This document shows, one piece after another, positions 1 through 7,929 of a DNA stretch of 64,000 nt. Source of the DNA: Saliniplasma sp051745305. Its GTDB lineage: Archaea; Thermoplasmatota; Thermoplasmata; Halarchaeoplasmatales; Halarchaeoplasmataceae. A program made the position numbers and the translations under genes. Position 1 is the first letter of the stretch. Every line of letters starts with the position of its first letter. The notes beneath the pieces are model-generated. The model had not been told where the DNA came from, searched no databases, and was given only the letters and a program-made list of their open reading frames with translations. The stretch spans positions 4,549 to 68,548 of the forward strand of contig JBNJDY010000002.1 of assembly GCA_051745305.1 (NCBI GenBank), read 5' to 3'.

Positions 1-1100
1 TAGCCGCTCTTCTACAACTAGATTATATTAAAGTGGCCGTCGGAGAAGCTAGAGAGCCACCTTATAAGTCATCTCATGTAAGAGAGGCCGTAAAATATAC
101 TGTACCGTTGGAGTACGGAGAAACCACAGACATAGCGCCGGATATAAGATTAACACTTCACAATGCCGGCCATATATTGGGATCAGCTGTAGCACATCTT
201 CACATAGGTGATGGAGATTATAATGTTGCTTTCACAGGAGATATAAAATTTGACAATACTTGGTTATTTAATCAAGCTGTAAACAAATTTCCGAGAGTTG
301 AAACAGTCGTTATGGAATCTACTTATGGTGGATATCATGATCTACAACCTAGCAGGAGAGATGCAGTTGCACAGTTAAAAGATATTTTAGAACAGCATCT
401 AACTCATGGTAGTGGAAAGGTACTTGTTCCTGTTTTTGCCGTAGGTAGGTCACAGGAGGTTATGTTGGTAATAGAGGAAGCCATGAATAAAGGTGAAATA
501 CCAAAGGCACCGGTTTACTTAGATGGTATGATATGGGAAGCTACCGCCATCCATACAGCTTATCCGGAATTTTTAAATAACAAACTCAAGAAAAAGATAT
601 TCCATCAGGATGAAAATCCATTCTTGTCTGATATATTCCAGCAAGTGGACAGCAGGGATATGAGAGAAGAGATATGTGGCAGTTCGGAACCTGCTATAGT
701 TCTAGCCACCGCCGGTATGATGAATGGGGGACCAGTGTTAGAGTATTTCAAGGCATGGGGAGATGATCCTGAATCTGCTATAATATTCGTTGGTTATCAA
801 GCAGATGGAACCATTGGAGATAAAATCCAAAAAGAGTATGATCACATCACTTTAACACAAAATGGGGATCCAATCGATATAAAAGTAAAATTGAAAGTCT
901 ATACCTGTGAAGGATTCTCAGGTCACAGTGACAGAATACAGTTACTTCATTACATAAGTGGAATGAAACCTAACCCAGAAAGAGTCATAGTTAGTCATGG
1001 GGAAGAAGGTAAGTGTACTAATTTAGCTAGCACCATCTATAAAAAGTATGGAATGGAAACTAGGACTCCTAAAAATCTGGAAACGGTTAGATTATACTAA
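1..1100 (+). CDS. fttA: aCPSF1 (FttA) beta-CASP ribonuclease, C-terminal part
   Basis: This is the C-terminal part of the archaeal cleavage and polyadenylation specificity factor 1, a metallo-beta-lactamase/beta-CASP ribonuclease that cuts transcript 3' ends and drives transcription termination. The reading frame is open back to the first bases of the window, so the true start lies upstream and the N-terminal KH domains and first metal motif are missing here. Visible family motifs are HNAGHILGS (about nt 159-185, metal-binding His), FTGDIKF (catalytic Asp), ESTYGG, PVFAVGRSQE, ATAGMMNGG, GYQADGTIG and, near the end, GFSGHSD and VSHGEEGKC. The visible 365 or so residues cover the beta-CASP insertion and the end of the lactamase fold, so the function call is firm although the gene is cut by the window edge. 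Confidence 0.95.
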   Translation, partial: AALLQLDYIKVAVGEAREPPYKSSHVREAVKYTVPLEYGETTDIAPDIRLTLHNAGHILGSAVAHLHIGDGDYNVAFTGDIKFDNTWLFNQAVNKFPRVETVVMESTYGGYHDLQPSRRDAVAQLKDILEQHLTHGSGKVLVPVFAVGRSQEVMLVIEEAMNKGEIPKAPVYLDGMIWEATAIHTAYPEFLNNKLKKKIFHQDENPFLSDIFQQVDSRDMREEICGSSEPAIVLATAGMMNGGPVLEYFKAWGDDPESAIIFVGYQADGTIGDKIQKEYDHITLTQNGDPIDIKVKLKVYTCEGFSGHSDRIQLLHYISGMKPNPERVIVSHGEEGKCTNLASTIYKKYGMETRTPKNLETVRLY

Positions 1101-1148
1101 ATGGTCAGGTCTTTTACCAAAAATAAATGATAAAAAATGAGTTTTTAG

Positions 1149-1769
1149 TTATAATTCCTGTTCGAAATCTTCGACTTCAAATGGGAACTCTTCTCTTTTT
1201 TCTATATCTCCCTTTATCATAGCCATTTCTCTTGAAAGTAACCAGAACACTAGTGCGAGAGCCTTTCTACCTTTGTTGTTAGTGGGTAATGCTACGTCTA
1301 TATTTTCTAGTCTGTTATTGGTATCTACAAGTCCTATTATTGGAATACCTATTCCTACAGCCTCTCTTACAGCTTGTCTATCTGCAGCTGGATCAACCAC
1401 TACCATTATCTCTGGTTCGATAAAGGAATGTAGAGATGGATTTGTAAGAGAGCCAGGTATGAATCTACCAGCGATACTCATCGTACCGACTATTTCAGAA
1501 AACGTTTCGATAGGCTTTTTACCATACTGTCTAGCTGAAACTAAAAGTATTCTTTCAGGGGGATAACGTGATAACAGTTTTGCAACGGATGTTATCCTAC
1601 TGTCGCTTTTTTTAACATCCAAAACGAACAGACCATCATCTCTAACTTTAAAAATGAATGGCTCCATCGAAGCACTTTTTTGCTGCGTTCCTATATGGAC
1701 GCCTGCAGTCAAATATTGATCTTCTGGTATCAGCATATCTTCTTCGTCTTCAACCATAGTTTCTTCCAT
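1149..1769 (-). CDS. rpsB: 30S ribosomal protein S2 (uS2)
   Basis: Small-subunit ribosomal protein uS2, 206 residues, the usual archaeal size. Motifs typical of the family are GVHIGTQQKS near residue 23, the ILLVSARQYG block, the PGSLTNPSL block and VDPAADRQAVREA, followed by IPIIGLVDTNN. It begins two bases after the stop of rpoK, and the site GAGAGGAAT at the end of rpoK serves as its ribosome binding site, so the two are translated from one message. In many archaea rpoK and rps2 lie in a longer operon with rpl13, rps9 and rpoN; here only the rpoK-rpsB pair is kept together within the visible region. Confidence 0.97.
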   Translation of the reverse strand: MEETMVEDEEDMLIPEDQYLTAGVHIGTQQKSASMEPFIFKVRDDGLFVLDVKKSDSRITSVAKLLSRYPPERILLVSARQYGKKPIETFSEIVGTMSIAGRFIPGSLTNPSLHSFIEPEIMVVVDPAADRQAVREAVGIGIPIIGLVDTNNRLENIDVALPTNNKGRKALALVFWLLSREMAMIKGDIEKREEFPFEVEDFEQEL

Positions 1770-1771
1770 TG

Positions 1772-1951
1772 TTATTCCTCTCTTAAAATTGAGATCGGTA
1801 TTACACTTTTTTCATACTCGGCCACAGCGATATCCACTGGATCTACCATATCTTCTGGGACATCGATCAGAGGCGGAGCTCCCATAGATATCTGCAGAGA
1901 CCTTGCGCCTATGATTCTAGCCTTTTCAAATCGAGTGTGTTCCGTTGTCAT
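1772..1951 (-). CDS. rpoK: DNA-directed RNA polymerase subunit K (Rpo6)
   Basis: RNA polymerase subunit Rpo6/RpoK, homologue of eukaryotic RPB6 and bacterial omega, which helps assemble and stabilise the clamp side of the enzyme. I take the start at the ATG giving MTTEHTRFEKARIIGARSLQ, which yields 59 residues, the normal size; the frame is open 21 codons further upstream from another ATG, but those residues do not resemble the family. The conserved core RFEKARIIGARSLQISMGAP and the tail DPVDIAVAEYE are diagnostic. It lies directly upstream of rpsB with a 2-base gap. Confidence 0.93.
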   Translation of the reverse strand: MTTEHTRFEKARIIGARSLQISMGAPPLIDVPEDMVDPVDIAVAEYEKSVIPISILREE

Positions 1952-2057
1952 ATTTACTAATCCATCTACCCAAAACAAAGTTATATAATAAGCTTTTTGT
2001 TCGACATACCCCATTTTTCCCTAATCTTATATACATCTTACGCTTTCGACCAGTTGC

Positions 2058-2678
2058 ATGGTACAAAAGGTTGTTGTTTTGCTATCAGGAGGGATAGATT
2101 CTCCCGTTGCCGCACATCTCTTCGCTGAGGCAGGGGCAAAAGTCATATTGTTAAATATAGACCATAGACCCTTCACCGATTATAAGACCATAAAAAATGT
2201 TGATAAACTAGTCGATAGATTGAAAGAAATTCATCCTAATATCGTTTTTTATCGAACTAAATTTGAAGATATTCATAAGTTGATCACAAAGAATACAGAA
2301 TCCAGCTTTAGATGTATACTCTGCAGACGTATGATGTACAGAGCAGCAGAGAAGTTAGCAGAAAACCTCGAAGCTTCCTCGATAGCTACAGGTGAGTCCC
2401 TGGGGCAAGTCGCTTCACAAACCTTATCTAATTTGGCGACTGAAGATAAGGCTGTTGATATCCCCATTCACAGACCGTTGATCGGATTAGATAAAAATGA
2501 GATCGTTGATATCGCTAAAGAGATCGGAACATTTTATATATCCATAAAACCAGCAGTTTGCTGTTTACTCACACCTTCTGGACCAAGGATAAAGAGTTCT
2601 AACGATGAAGTTTTACGGGAAGAAAAAAACATAGAGATAAACAAATTGTTGGATAAATTGGAATATTTTAAACCGTAA
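2058..2678 (+). CDS. ThiI-like PP-loop sulfurtransferase without THUMP domain
   Basis: PP-loop ATPase related to the catalytic half of ThiI, which adenylates U8 of tRNA for 4-thiouridine synthesis. The PP-loop LLSGGIDSPVAA is at residues 8-19 and the ThiI-type Cys signature FRCILCRRMMYRAAEKLA is near residue 85. GESLGQVASQTLSNL and the IHRPLIGLDK block also match ThiI. At 206 residues it has only the PP-loop domain: no ferredoxin-like NFLD and no THUMP RNA-binding domain precede it, and no rhodanese domain follows. It converges with an E1-like adenylyltransferase gene (11-base gap), a plausible partner in sulfur activation. Family membership is clear; whether tRNA is still the substrate is inference. 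Confidence 0.85.
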   Translation: MVQKVVVLLSGGIDSPVAAHLFAEAGAKVILLNIDHRPFTDYKTIKNVDKLVDRLKEIHPNIVFYRTKFEDIHKLITKNTESSFRCILCRRMMYRAAEKLAENLEASSIATGESLGQVASQTLSNLATEDKAVDIPIHRPLIGLDKNEIVDIAKEIGTFYISIKPAVCCLLTPSGPRIKSSNDEVLREEKNIEINKLLDKLEYFKP

Positions 2679-2689
2679 TTTAAAGGATA

Positions 2690-3694
2690 TTATCTGCCGA
2701 TGTATTCTGAATATAGACTTTTTGCTTTATTAATATCCTCGGTTCCTTTTACTATTATTCGACCGTCTTTGAAGATATTCAACTCGTAACCTTCAACGCT
2801 TAACCTGACCAACTGTTGTCCAATTTTTTTTGCATATCTATATCTCTTCACTATATTGTCTAGATCCACTTTATCCTTATCGGAAGGTATTATTTGTATT
2901 GCATCTCGTCCACAAAGTTCAACAGTCTCATCATCTTCCCCTTCAAGATATCTAAAGTTTTTATTGGCACAGCAGTCACAATCTTCTTTTTTTCTTACTT
3001 CTGTGAGGTCAAATTCGTTACGCCAGATATCTACTGTTAGGAGTTCTTTTCTATTTTCCTCATCTACTAAAAATTTTACAGCCTCTGTTGCTGCAATATT
3101 AGCGACAACTCGTGGAAGTGTAAAAAGAACACCCTCCGAGGCACAGGTTCCCATACTTTCGCTATTAGGTTGTTCAGGTATTAGACATCGAAGACATGGT
3201 GCCCCCTCATGTGTGATATTCATGGTCATACCGTAGGTCCCAAGGACAGCAGAGTATATCCATGGGATATCATGTTTTATGCAGGCATCATTTATCAGAT
3301 ATCTAAGTTTCATGTTGTCTGAAGCGTCCATAACAATGTCGGAACCCTTAATCAGTTTTTCAATATTCTTTGTATTGACGTCTAAAACATGTGAATTTAT
3401 ATTGATATCCGAGTTTATTTTTTTTAATTTATCCTCCGCGACTTCAGCTTTTGCCTTCCCGATGTCGTTTTCATCGAATAGAGCCTGTCGCTGAAGGTTT
3501 GATAACTCCACAAAATCTCTATCTGCGATAACTATCTCGCCAACACCACTTCGGGAGAATCCCTCTGCCATAACCGTTCCAAGGGCTCCCTGACCTAGTA
3601 TGGTAACTTTGCTTTCGCTAATTTTTTTCTGTCCTTCTTTTCCGATTTCTTTTAATACTGTATGTCGGGAGTATCTATCAGATAGATCGGTCAT
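2690..3694 (-). CDS. E1-like ThiF/MoeB/HesA adenylyltransferase
   Basis: Ubiquitin-activating-like enzyme that adenylates the C-terminal glycine of a small ubiquitin-like sulfur carrier (ThiS, MoaD or archaeal SAMP type). The nucleotide motif GQGALGTVMAEG is near residue 33, the DxxxxxNLQRQ block follows (DFVELSNLQRQALF), DASDN marks the Mg/ATP region, and zinc Cys pairs occur as CLRC and CDCC. A Cys in the GTCASEGV segment sits where MoeB/ThiF proteins have their variable catalytic-Cys loop. The protein is 334 residues, with an extra C-terminal 90 or so residues of unknown fold after the second zinc pair. It lies tail to tail with the ThiI-like gene. The exact carrier protein is not encoded in this window. 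Confidence 0.88.
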   Translation of the reverse strand: MTDLSDRYSRHTVLKEIGKEGQKKISESKVTILGQGALGTVMAEGFSRSGVGEIVIADRDFVELSNLQRQALFDENDIGKAKAEVAEDKLKKINSDININSHVLDVNTKNIEKLIKGSDIVMDASDNMKLRYLINDACIKHDIPWIYSAVLGTYGMTMNITHEGAPCLRCLIPEQPNSESMGTCASEGVLFTLPRVVANIAATEAVKFLVDEENRKELLTVDIWRNEFDLTEVRKKEDCDCCANKNFRYLEGEDDETVELCGRDAIQIIPSDKDKVDLDNIVKRYRYAKKIGQQLVRLSVEGYELNIFKDGRIIVKGTEDINKAKSLYSEYIGR

Positions 3695-3786
3695 AGTTTT
3701 TCTAACTCGATGATATTTAATATATTTTTGTTTTTAGAAGTTAACTAGGAAAAATAATAAAGTATTGTAATTATATCTCCTAACCG

Positions 3787-5445
3787 ATGAAAAATAGATC
3801 CAAGATAATCCTGTTATCTCTTATATCGATAATTTTGTTCTCTCTATTCATGAGAACGATCCCTCTCTTTAGGTATTCTATGTGGGGGATGGATAGCGGA
3901 GAATACGTTTATTATACTCAGAGATGGGTTAGTACGGGATCTTCTTATCTCAGTATAGATGGTTGGGGGCAAGCCTATCCCTATTTTCCTGGGATGTTCG
4001 TTTTGAGTGGTTCTTTTTATTTAACGTCAAATACTTCATTACTTGGCAGTACTACCTTCATACCCGCTATTATCTCATCTTTCGTTCCCTTGCTTGTTTT
4101 CTTGATATCTTATAAGATAACAAAATCATGGAAACCCTCACTTGTATCATCTATGTTTCTAAGTGTCGTAGCTCCCTTCGTTTATAATTATTCGCAACCT
4201 AAACCAGAGACCGTAGGATTCTTTCTAATGGCAGTACTATTGACATTTTTCATAATCCTTTCCAAGAAAAGTAAAAAAGTTTATTTTTTTATAATTCCCA
4301 CTGTAGCAGCTTTAGTAATAACACATCATCTTACTACTTACTTTTCGATCTTATTCATCCTAGGTGGTGTCTTTTTCTCAGAATTTGTGAAGAGAAGGTC
4401 GGATGTCAACAATATTTATAAATTTTATACCTATATCTTACTAACAACTATTGCCATTTTATACTGGATGTTATATGCGGATCCATTTCGCCGAAATAGG
4501 ATTTATCAGGCTTTGGAGACTCCTTCATATTCTATAATATTTGTACCATATCTACTGATTCTTATAGCATATATTTTAATCAAATTTAGGAGAAAATCAG
4601 ATTACGTACTGCCTATCAATATCCATAAGCAAAATATAAAGACTTTTTTAAAATTTGCAATACCTTCCCTTATAATTTGTTTAGCCCTATTATCATTCGC
4701 TGGTTTCTATAGAGTTCCAGGTAGAAATTTTAAACTCGGTTATCAGGTTTTTCTTTATTTACCCCTATTGATTTTAGTTATTCTAGCCGTTGAAGCAAGA
4801 AAAGTAATAAAAACATTCAAGGATGGTATGCATATTGTAGGCTGGTTTTTGTTTGCTACCCTTTCGATGATATTAGGTGTTATAACAGAAAATTCTTCAC
4901 TCCTTCCTATGAGGCAACTTTCTTTTTTACTATTTCCTTTATCCATCCTATTGGGATTGGGTATAATCCAAATATTCAATCTCTATAATCCTTTTAAGGA
5001 AAAAAGTAAAAGTACGATATTGGTACTATTCATAGCATTTCTTCTTTTATGGTCTATCCCGTTCACGTATCCAGAACAAGAGAGTATTAGTGGATACCAG
5101 GAAGGCAGTGATTGGAAAGATGTTGAGGCTGGTATTTGGACTCGTAGTATTGTAAAGAAAATAGCTACAGACCACAGGATGAGTGCAGTTCTTTTTGGAG
5201 TGGGGAATGATAACCTCACATGGACAGAAGGCCACCATATGTATTTTTCATCAGAACCTTCAAAAATACGTGAAGAATTGGCAGCCCTAAATGTTAGTTA
5301 TATGTTATGGGATCAGGATATGTTGAAAGGTGTAGCCACATCTCAAGGAGTCACACCATATAGATTTGATAAATCAGCTATAGAATATTATCGAATGAAT
5401 TATTCTATATATAAAACGGAGGAATGTGAGGTTTATATTGTTTGA
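3787..5445 (+). CDS. Polytopic membrane protein, GT-C glycosyltransferase-like
   Basis: Integral membrane protein of 552 residues with about twelve hydrophobic segments and a short soluble C-terminal part of roughly 120 residues. The first external loop after helix 1 contains MWGMDSGEYVYY, an acidic Asp/Glu pair in the position used by GT-C glycosyltransferases (PMT, ALG and oligosaccharyltransferase types), and the layout of many helices followed by a soluble tail fits that superfamily. KPETVGFF after helix 3 is also conserved-looking. The likely role is transfer of a sugar from a polyprenyl carrier at the cell surface. This is a fold-level call; the donor and acceptor cannot be deduced. A small membrane gene follows 60 bases downstream on the same strand. 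Confidence 0.55.
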   Translation: MKNRSKIILLSLISIILFSLFMRTIPLFRYSMWGMDSGEYVYYTQRWVSTGSSYLSIDGWGQAYPYFPGMFVLSGSFYLTSNTSLLGSTTFIPAIISSFVPLLVFLISYKITKSWKPSLVSSMFLSVVAPFVYNYSQPKPETVGFFLMAVLLTFFIILSKKSKKVYFFIIPTVAALVITHHLTTYFSILFILGGVFFSEFVKRRSDVNNIYKFYTYILLTTIAILYWMLYADPFRRNRIYQALETPSYSIIFVPYLLILIAYILIKFRRKSDYVLPINIHKQNIKTFLKFAIPSLIICLALLSFAGFYRVPGRNFKLGYQVFLYLPLLILVILAVEARKVIKTFKDGMHIVGWFLFATLSMILGVITENSSLLPMRQLSFLLFPLSILLGLGIIQIFNLYNPFKEKSKSTILVLFIAFLLLWSIPFTYPEQESISGYQEGSDWKDVEAGIWTRSIVKKIATDHRMSAVLFGVGNDNLTWTEGHHMYFSSEPSKIREELAALNVSYMLWDQDMLKGVATSQGVTPYRFDKSAIEYYRMNYSIYKTEECEVYIV

Positions 5446-5505
5446 AAAAATCAACGAAATATTTATTTTAACCAAAAAAGAATAACATAAATAAAAAGAG
5501 AAACC

Positions 5506-6027
5506 ATGTCTGCAAAAGAAAGAGTCTTGAAGGGATTGACATTAGTTCCCCGATTACTGAAAAATGAAATCCATAAGAATAGGAGTTCTATCCCTTTCTT
5601 GATGTGTATATCTTTTTTAGTATCATTCATTGGTGCTAGATTGTGGGTGACTTATTTAGGAGCTAGTGAAACCACGCCACCTCCCACATCAATAGGTCGG
5701 AATGTAGTTTTAGGTGGTTATCATATTCACCATATCACATATGGTATCATACTGATATCTTTAGCTGCATGGTTGTCTATTAATTACTGGAGCCGAAGCA
5801 TAGTCAGGATCAGTTCTATTTTATATGGGCTTGGACTAGGTTTGATAGTTGATGAGCTCGGATTCATAATAGGTGGGATCGAGGCTTATAGAGCTGATAG
5901 AGAAGTATTTTATATCGCTGTATTGATTATTGCTATATTGTTGAGTATAGTGTACTTCCCATCATTCTACAGTAGTTTAAAAAGAGACGTAAAACGATGG
6001 AAACGAATATTCCTAAATAGAAAGTAG
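5506..6027 (+). CDS. Small integral membrane protein with HIHH motif
   Basis: A 173-residue membrane protein with about four transmembrane segments. After the first helix there is an external loop, then GGYHIHHITYG at the start of the second helix and GLGLGLIVDELGFIIGG in the third, so His and acidic residues are placed inside or next to the membrane. This His-rich plus DE(L/F)G arrangement recurs in a family of archaeal and bacterial membrane proteins with no established function. A basic tail (KRDVKRWKR) closes the protein. It follows the GT-C-like gene and may be co-transcribed, although an AT-rich element at about 5460-5472 could give it its own promoter. No function is assigned. Confidence 0.6.
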   Translation: MSAKERVLKGLTLVPRLLKNEIHKNRSSIPFLMCISFLVSFIGARLWVTYLGASETTPPPTSIGRNVVLGGYHIHHITYGIILISLAAWLSINYWSRSIVRISSILYGLGLGLIVDELGFIIGGIEAYRADREVFYIAVLIIAILLSIVYFPSFYSSLKRDVKRWKRIFLNRK

Positions 6028-6029
6028 AC

Positions 6030-6671
6030 TTATTTTTTACTAAATTCACATATTTCTAAAAGCGGACATGAATCACAGATGGGTTCTTTTTTACAGTATT
6101 TTTTCCCCAGTTCTACGATCAAAGCGTGATATTCCTGGTAAAGTTTTAAGTCGGCATCAAGATTTATTTCAAAAAACCGTTGTAATTCCTGATACTTTCC
6201 CTCATGATCCATCACTCTCCTCATAATCCGAATGGTATAAGAATCAATGACAAATTTAGGTCTATCTGCTGCATATAATATTATACTATCCGCGGTTTCG
6301 GGACCGATTCCTTTTATATCTAGTAGAAACTCCCTTAGGTCCTCTTTTTCCAACAGTTTATTCAACCCCCCCTTTTCGATCACCGCATCTGCTAAACGTT
6401 TCAATCTTTTTGATTTTTGCTTATAGAATCCAGTGGGCTTAATATGCTCTTGGAGTTCCTCTAAATAAGAATTTTTTATAGCACAAGGGTCTAATAGATT
6501 TTTGTTCCTTAGGTTTTCTATAGCTATCTCCACGTTATTCCAACTGACGTTTTGTGTCAATATAGCACCTATCATCATTTCAAATTCACTTTCAGCGGGC
6601 CACCAATTCTGCTCACCAAATCTGTTTTTTAGTAGTTTGTATATATCCATCAGTTTAATCCCGTTGCACAT
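6030..6671 (-). CDS. Endonuclease III-family DNA glycosylase (MagIII-like)
   Basis: HhH-GPD DNA glycosylase with a C-terminal 4Fe-4S cluster, 213 residues. The helix-hairpin-helix reads DIKGIGPETADSI, followed by FVIDSYTIR, which supplies the catalytic Asp. In bifunctional endonuclease III a Lys follows the hairpin (GxGxKTA); here it is Glu (GIGPETA), as in the monofunctional 3-methyladenine glycosylase MagIII and its relatives, so this enzyme probably removes an alkylated or damaged base without cutting the strand. Cluster cysteines are spaced C-x5-C-x2-C-x5-C. An ATG at 6671 sits about 26 bases after an ATTTATAAAG element and may be leaderless; a second ATG at 6650 is also possible. It converges with the membrane gene (2-base gap) and diverges from the DUF763 gene. 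Confidence 0.85.
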   Translation of the reverse strand: MCNGIKLMDIYKLLKNRFGEQNWWPAESEFEMMIGAILTQNVSWNNVEIAIENLRNKNLLDPCAIKNSYLEELQEHIKPTGFYKQKSKRLKRLADAVIEKGGLNKLLEKEDLREFLLDIKGIGPETADSIILYAADRPKFVIDSYTIRIMRRVMDHEGKYQELQRFFEINLDADLKLYQEYHALIVELGKKYCKKEPICDSCPLLEICEFSKK

Positions 6672-6770
6672 CTATTGTCCATCTAGTAAGCCTTTATAAA
6701 TTATTTATCACTTTCAGTTTTTTACATCTCTTTACATAAGAATTAAGTCCCTTTTTAAGGATTTACAATT

Positions 6771-7877
6771 ATGAGGAATAAGGGTACTGTAAATCTTCCT
6801 CTACATAATGGAAGAGTACCGCGATGGTTATTCGATAAGATGGTTGAACTCAGTAGATGCATTACTGAGGTTTTGATAGAAGAGTACGATCAAGCAGAAT
6901 TTCTAAAACGCATTACTGACCCATATTGGTTCCAAGCTCTTTCTTGTACTATCGGTTTTGATTGGCACTCGAGTGGAACAACCACGACTACATGTGGTGC
7001 CCTCAAGTTAGCAATCGATCCAGCGGAACATGGTATTGCCATACTCGGGGGTAAGGGTCGTGCTAGTAGAAAAACTCCTAAAGAAATTAGAAAATTAGAA
7101 AATTACTTTCAGATCAAACCTAAAAGATATAAAGAGATGTCATACGCCTCAAAACTAGCTGCAAAAGTGGACAACAGTTGCATACAGGATCAATATCAGC
7201 TATATCATCACTCTTTCATAGTTACTGAAAAAGGAGATTGGGGTGTAATTCAGCAGGGCATGAACGATAAGAATTCTTATGCTAGAAGATACCATTGGAT
7301 CTCAGATGAATTAAATGATTTCATCGATGAGCCCCATAAAGGTGTCTGCTGTGATAAAAAGGGAAACAATGTTTTGAACATGACTGATAAAAGAAGCGAG
7401 GAATCTAGAAATATAAGTGTCGATCTTATTAATGATAATCCAGAACATTTAAAAAAATACTTTAGAGGAAAAAACCAAACCTCGCTTGACTCATTTACTG
7501 ATAATTACGAAATGCCTATGCATCATCAGGTATTAGATATAGATATATCTAAAAAGGGGTGGAAAACTCTCAAGAGGGCTTACGAGATCCAACCAGAGGA
7601 TTATGAAGAATTAATATCTTTAAAAGGTATGGGCCCGAAAAAAATACGCGCTTTAGCTCTGGTTTCCGATCTCATATATGGTTCAAAACCGAGTTGGAAA
7701 GACCCTGTCAAATACAGTTTTGCACATGGTGGTAAAGATGGAACACCTTTCCCAGTTGATGAAGATATATACAATTCGACTATTAGTAATCTTAGAACTG
7801 TTTTGGAACAGGCTGATGTAGGGGAGAAAGATAAAAAATATGCACTAAAAAGGTTGAACAAATCAATTCAAATTTAG
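6771..7877 (+). CDS. DUF763 domain protein
   Basis: A 368-residue protein of the DUF763 family, found in many archaea and some thermophilic bacteria, often near DNA repair genes. Family hallmarks are the N-terminal VNLPLHNGRVPRWL, the block WFQALSCTIGFDWHSSGTTT near residue 58, and YQLYHHSFIVTEKGDWGVIQQGMN near residue 143. A C-terminal helix-hairpin-helix-like element (LISLKGMGPKKIRALALVSD) suggests DNA binding. The conserved His/Asp/Ser residues look catalytic but the biochemical activity is not established. It diverges from the DNA glycosylase and is followed by pan in the same direction after a 52-base gap with its own TATA-like element. Confidence 0.85.
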   Translation: MRNKGTVNLPLHNGRVPRWLFDKMVELSRCITEVLIEEYDQAEFLKRITDPYWFQALSCTIGFDWHSSGTTTTTCGALKLAIDPAEHGIAILGGKGRASRKTPKEIRKLENYFQIKPKRYKEMSYASKLAAKVDNSCIQDQYQLYHHSFIVTEKGDWGVIQQGMNDKNSYARRYHWISDELNDFIDEPHKGVCCDKKGNNVLNMTDKRSEESRNISVDLINDNPEHLKKYFRGKNQTSLDSFTDNYEMPMHHQVLDIDISKKGWKTLKRAYEIQPEDYEELISLKGMGPKKIRALALVSDLIYGSKPSWKDPVKYSFAHGGKDGTPFPVDEDIYNSTISNLRTVLEQADVGEKDKKYALKRLNKSIQI

Positions 7878-7929
7878 CTCTGGCAATAGTTCTGGAATAT
7901 AACCACAACCTTTATAACAAACTAATTTC

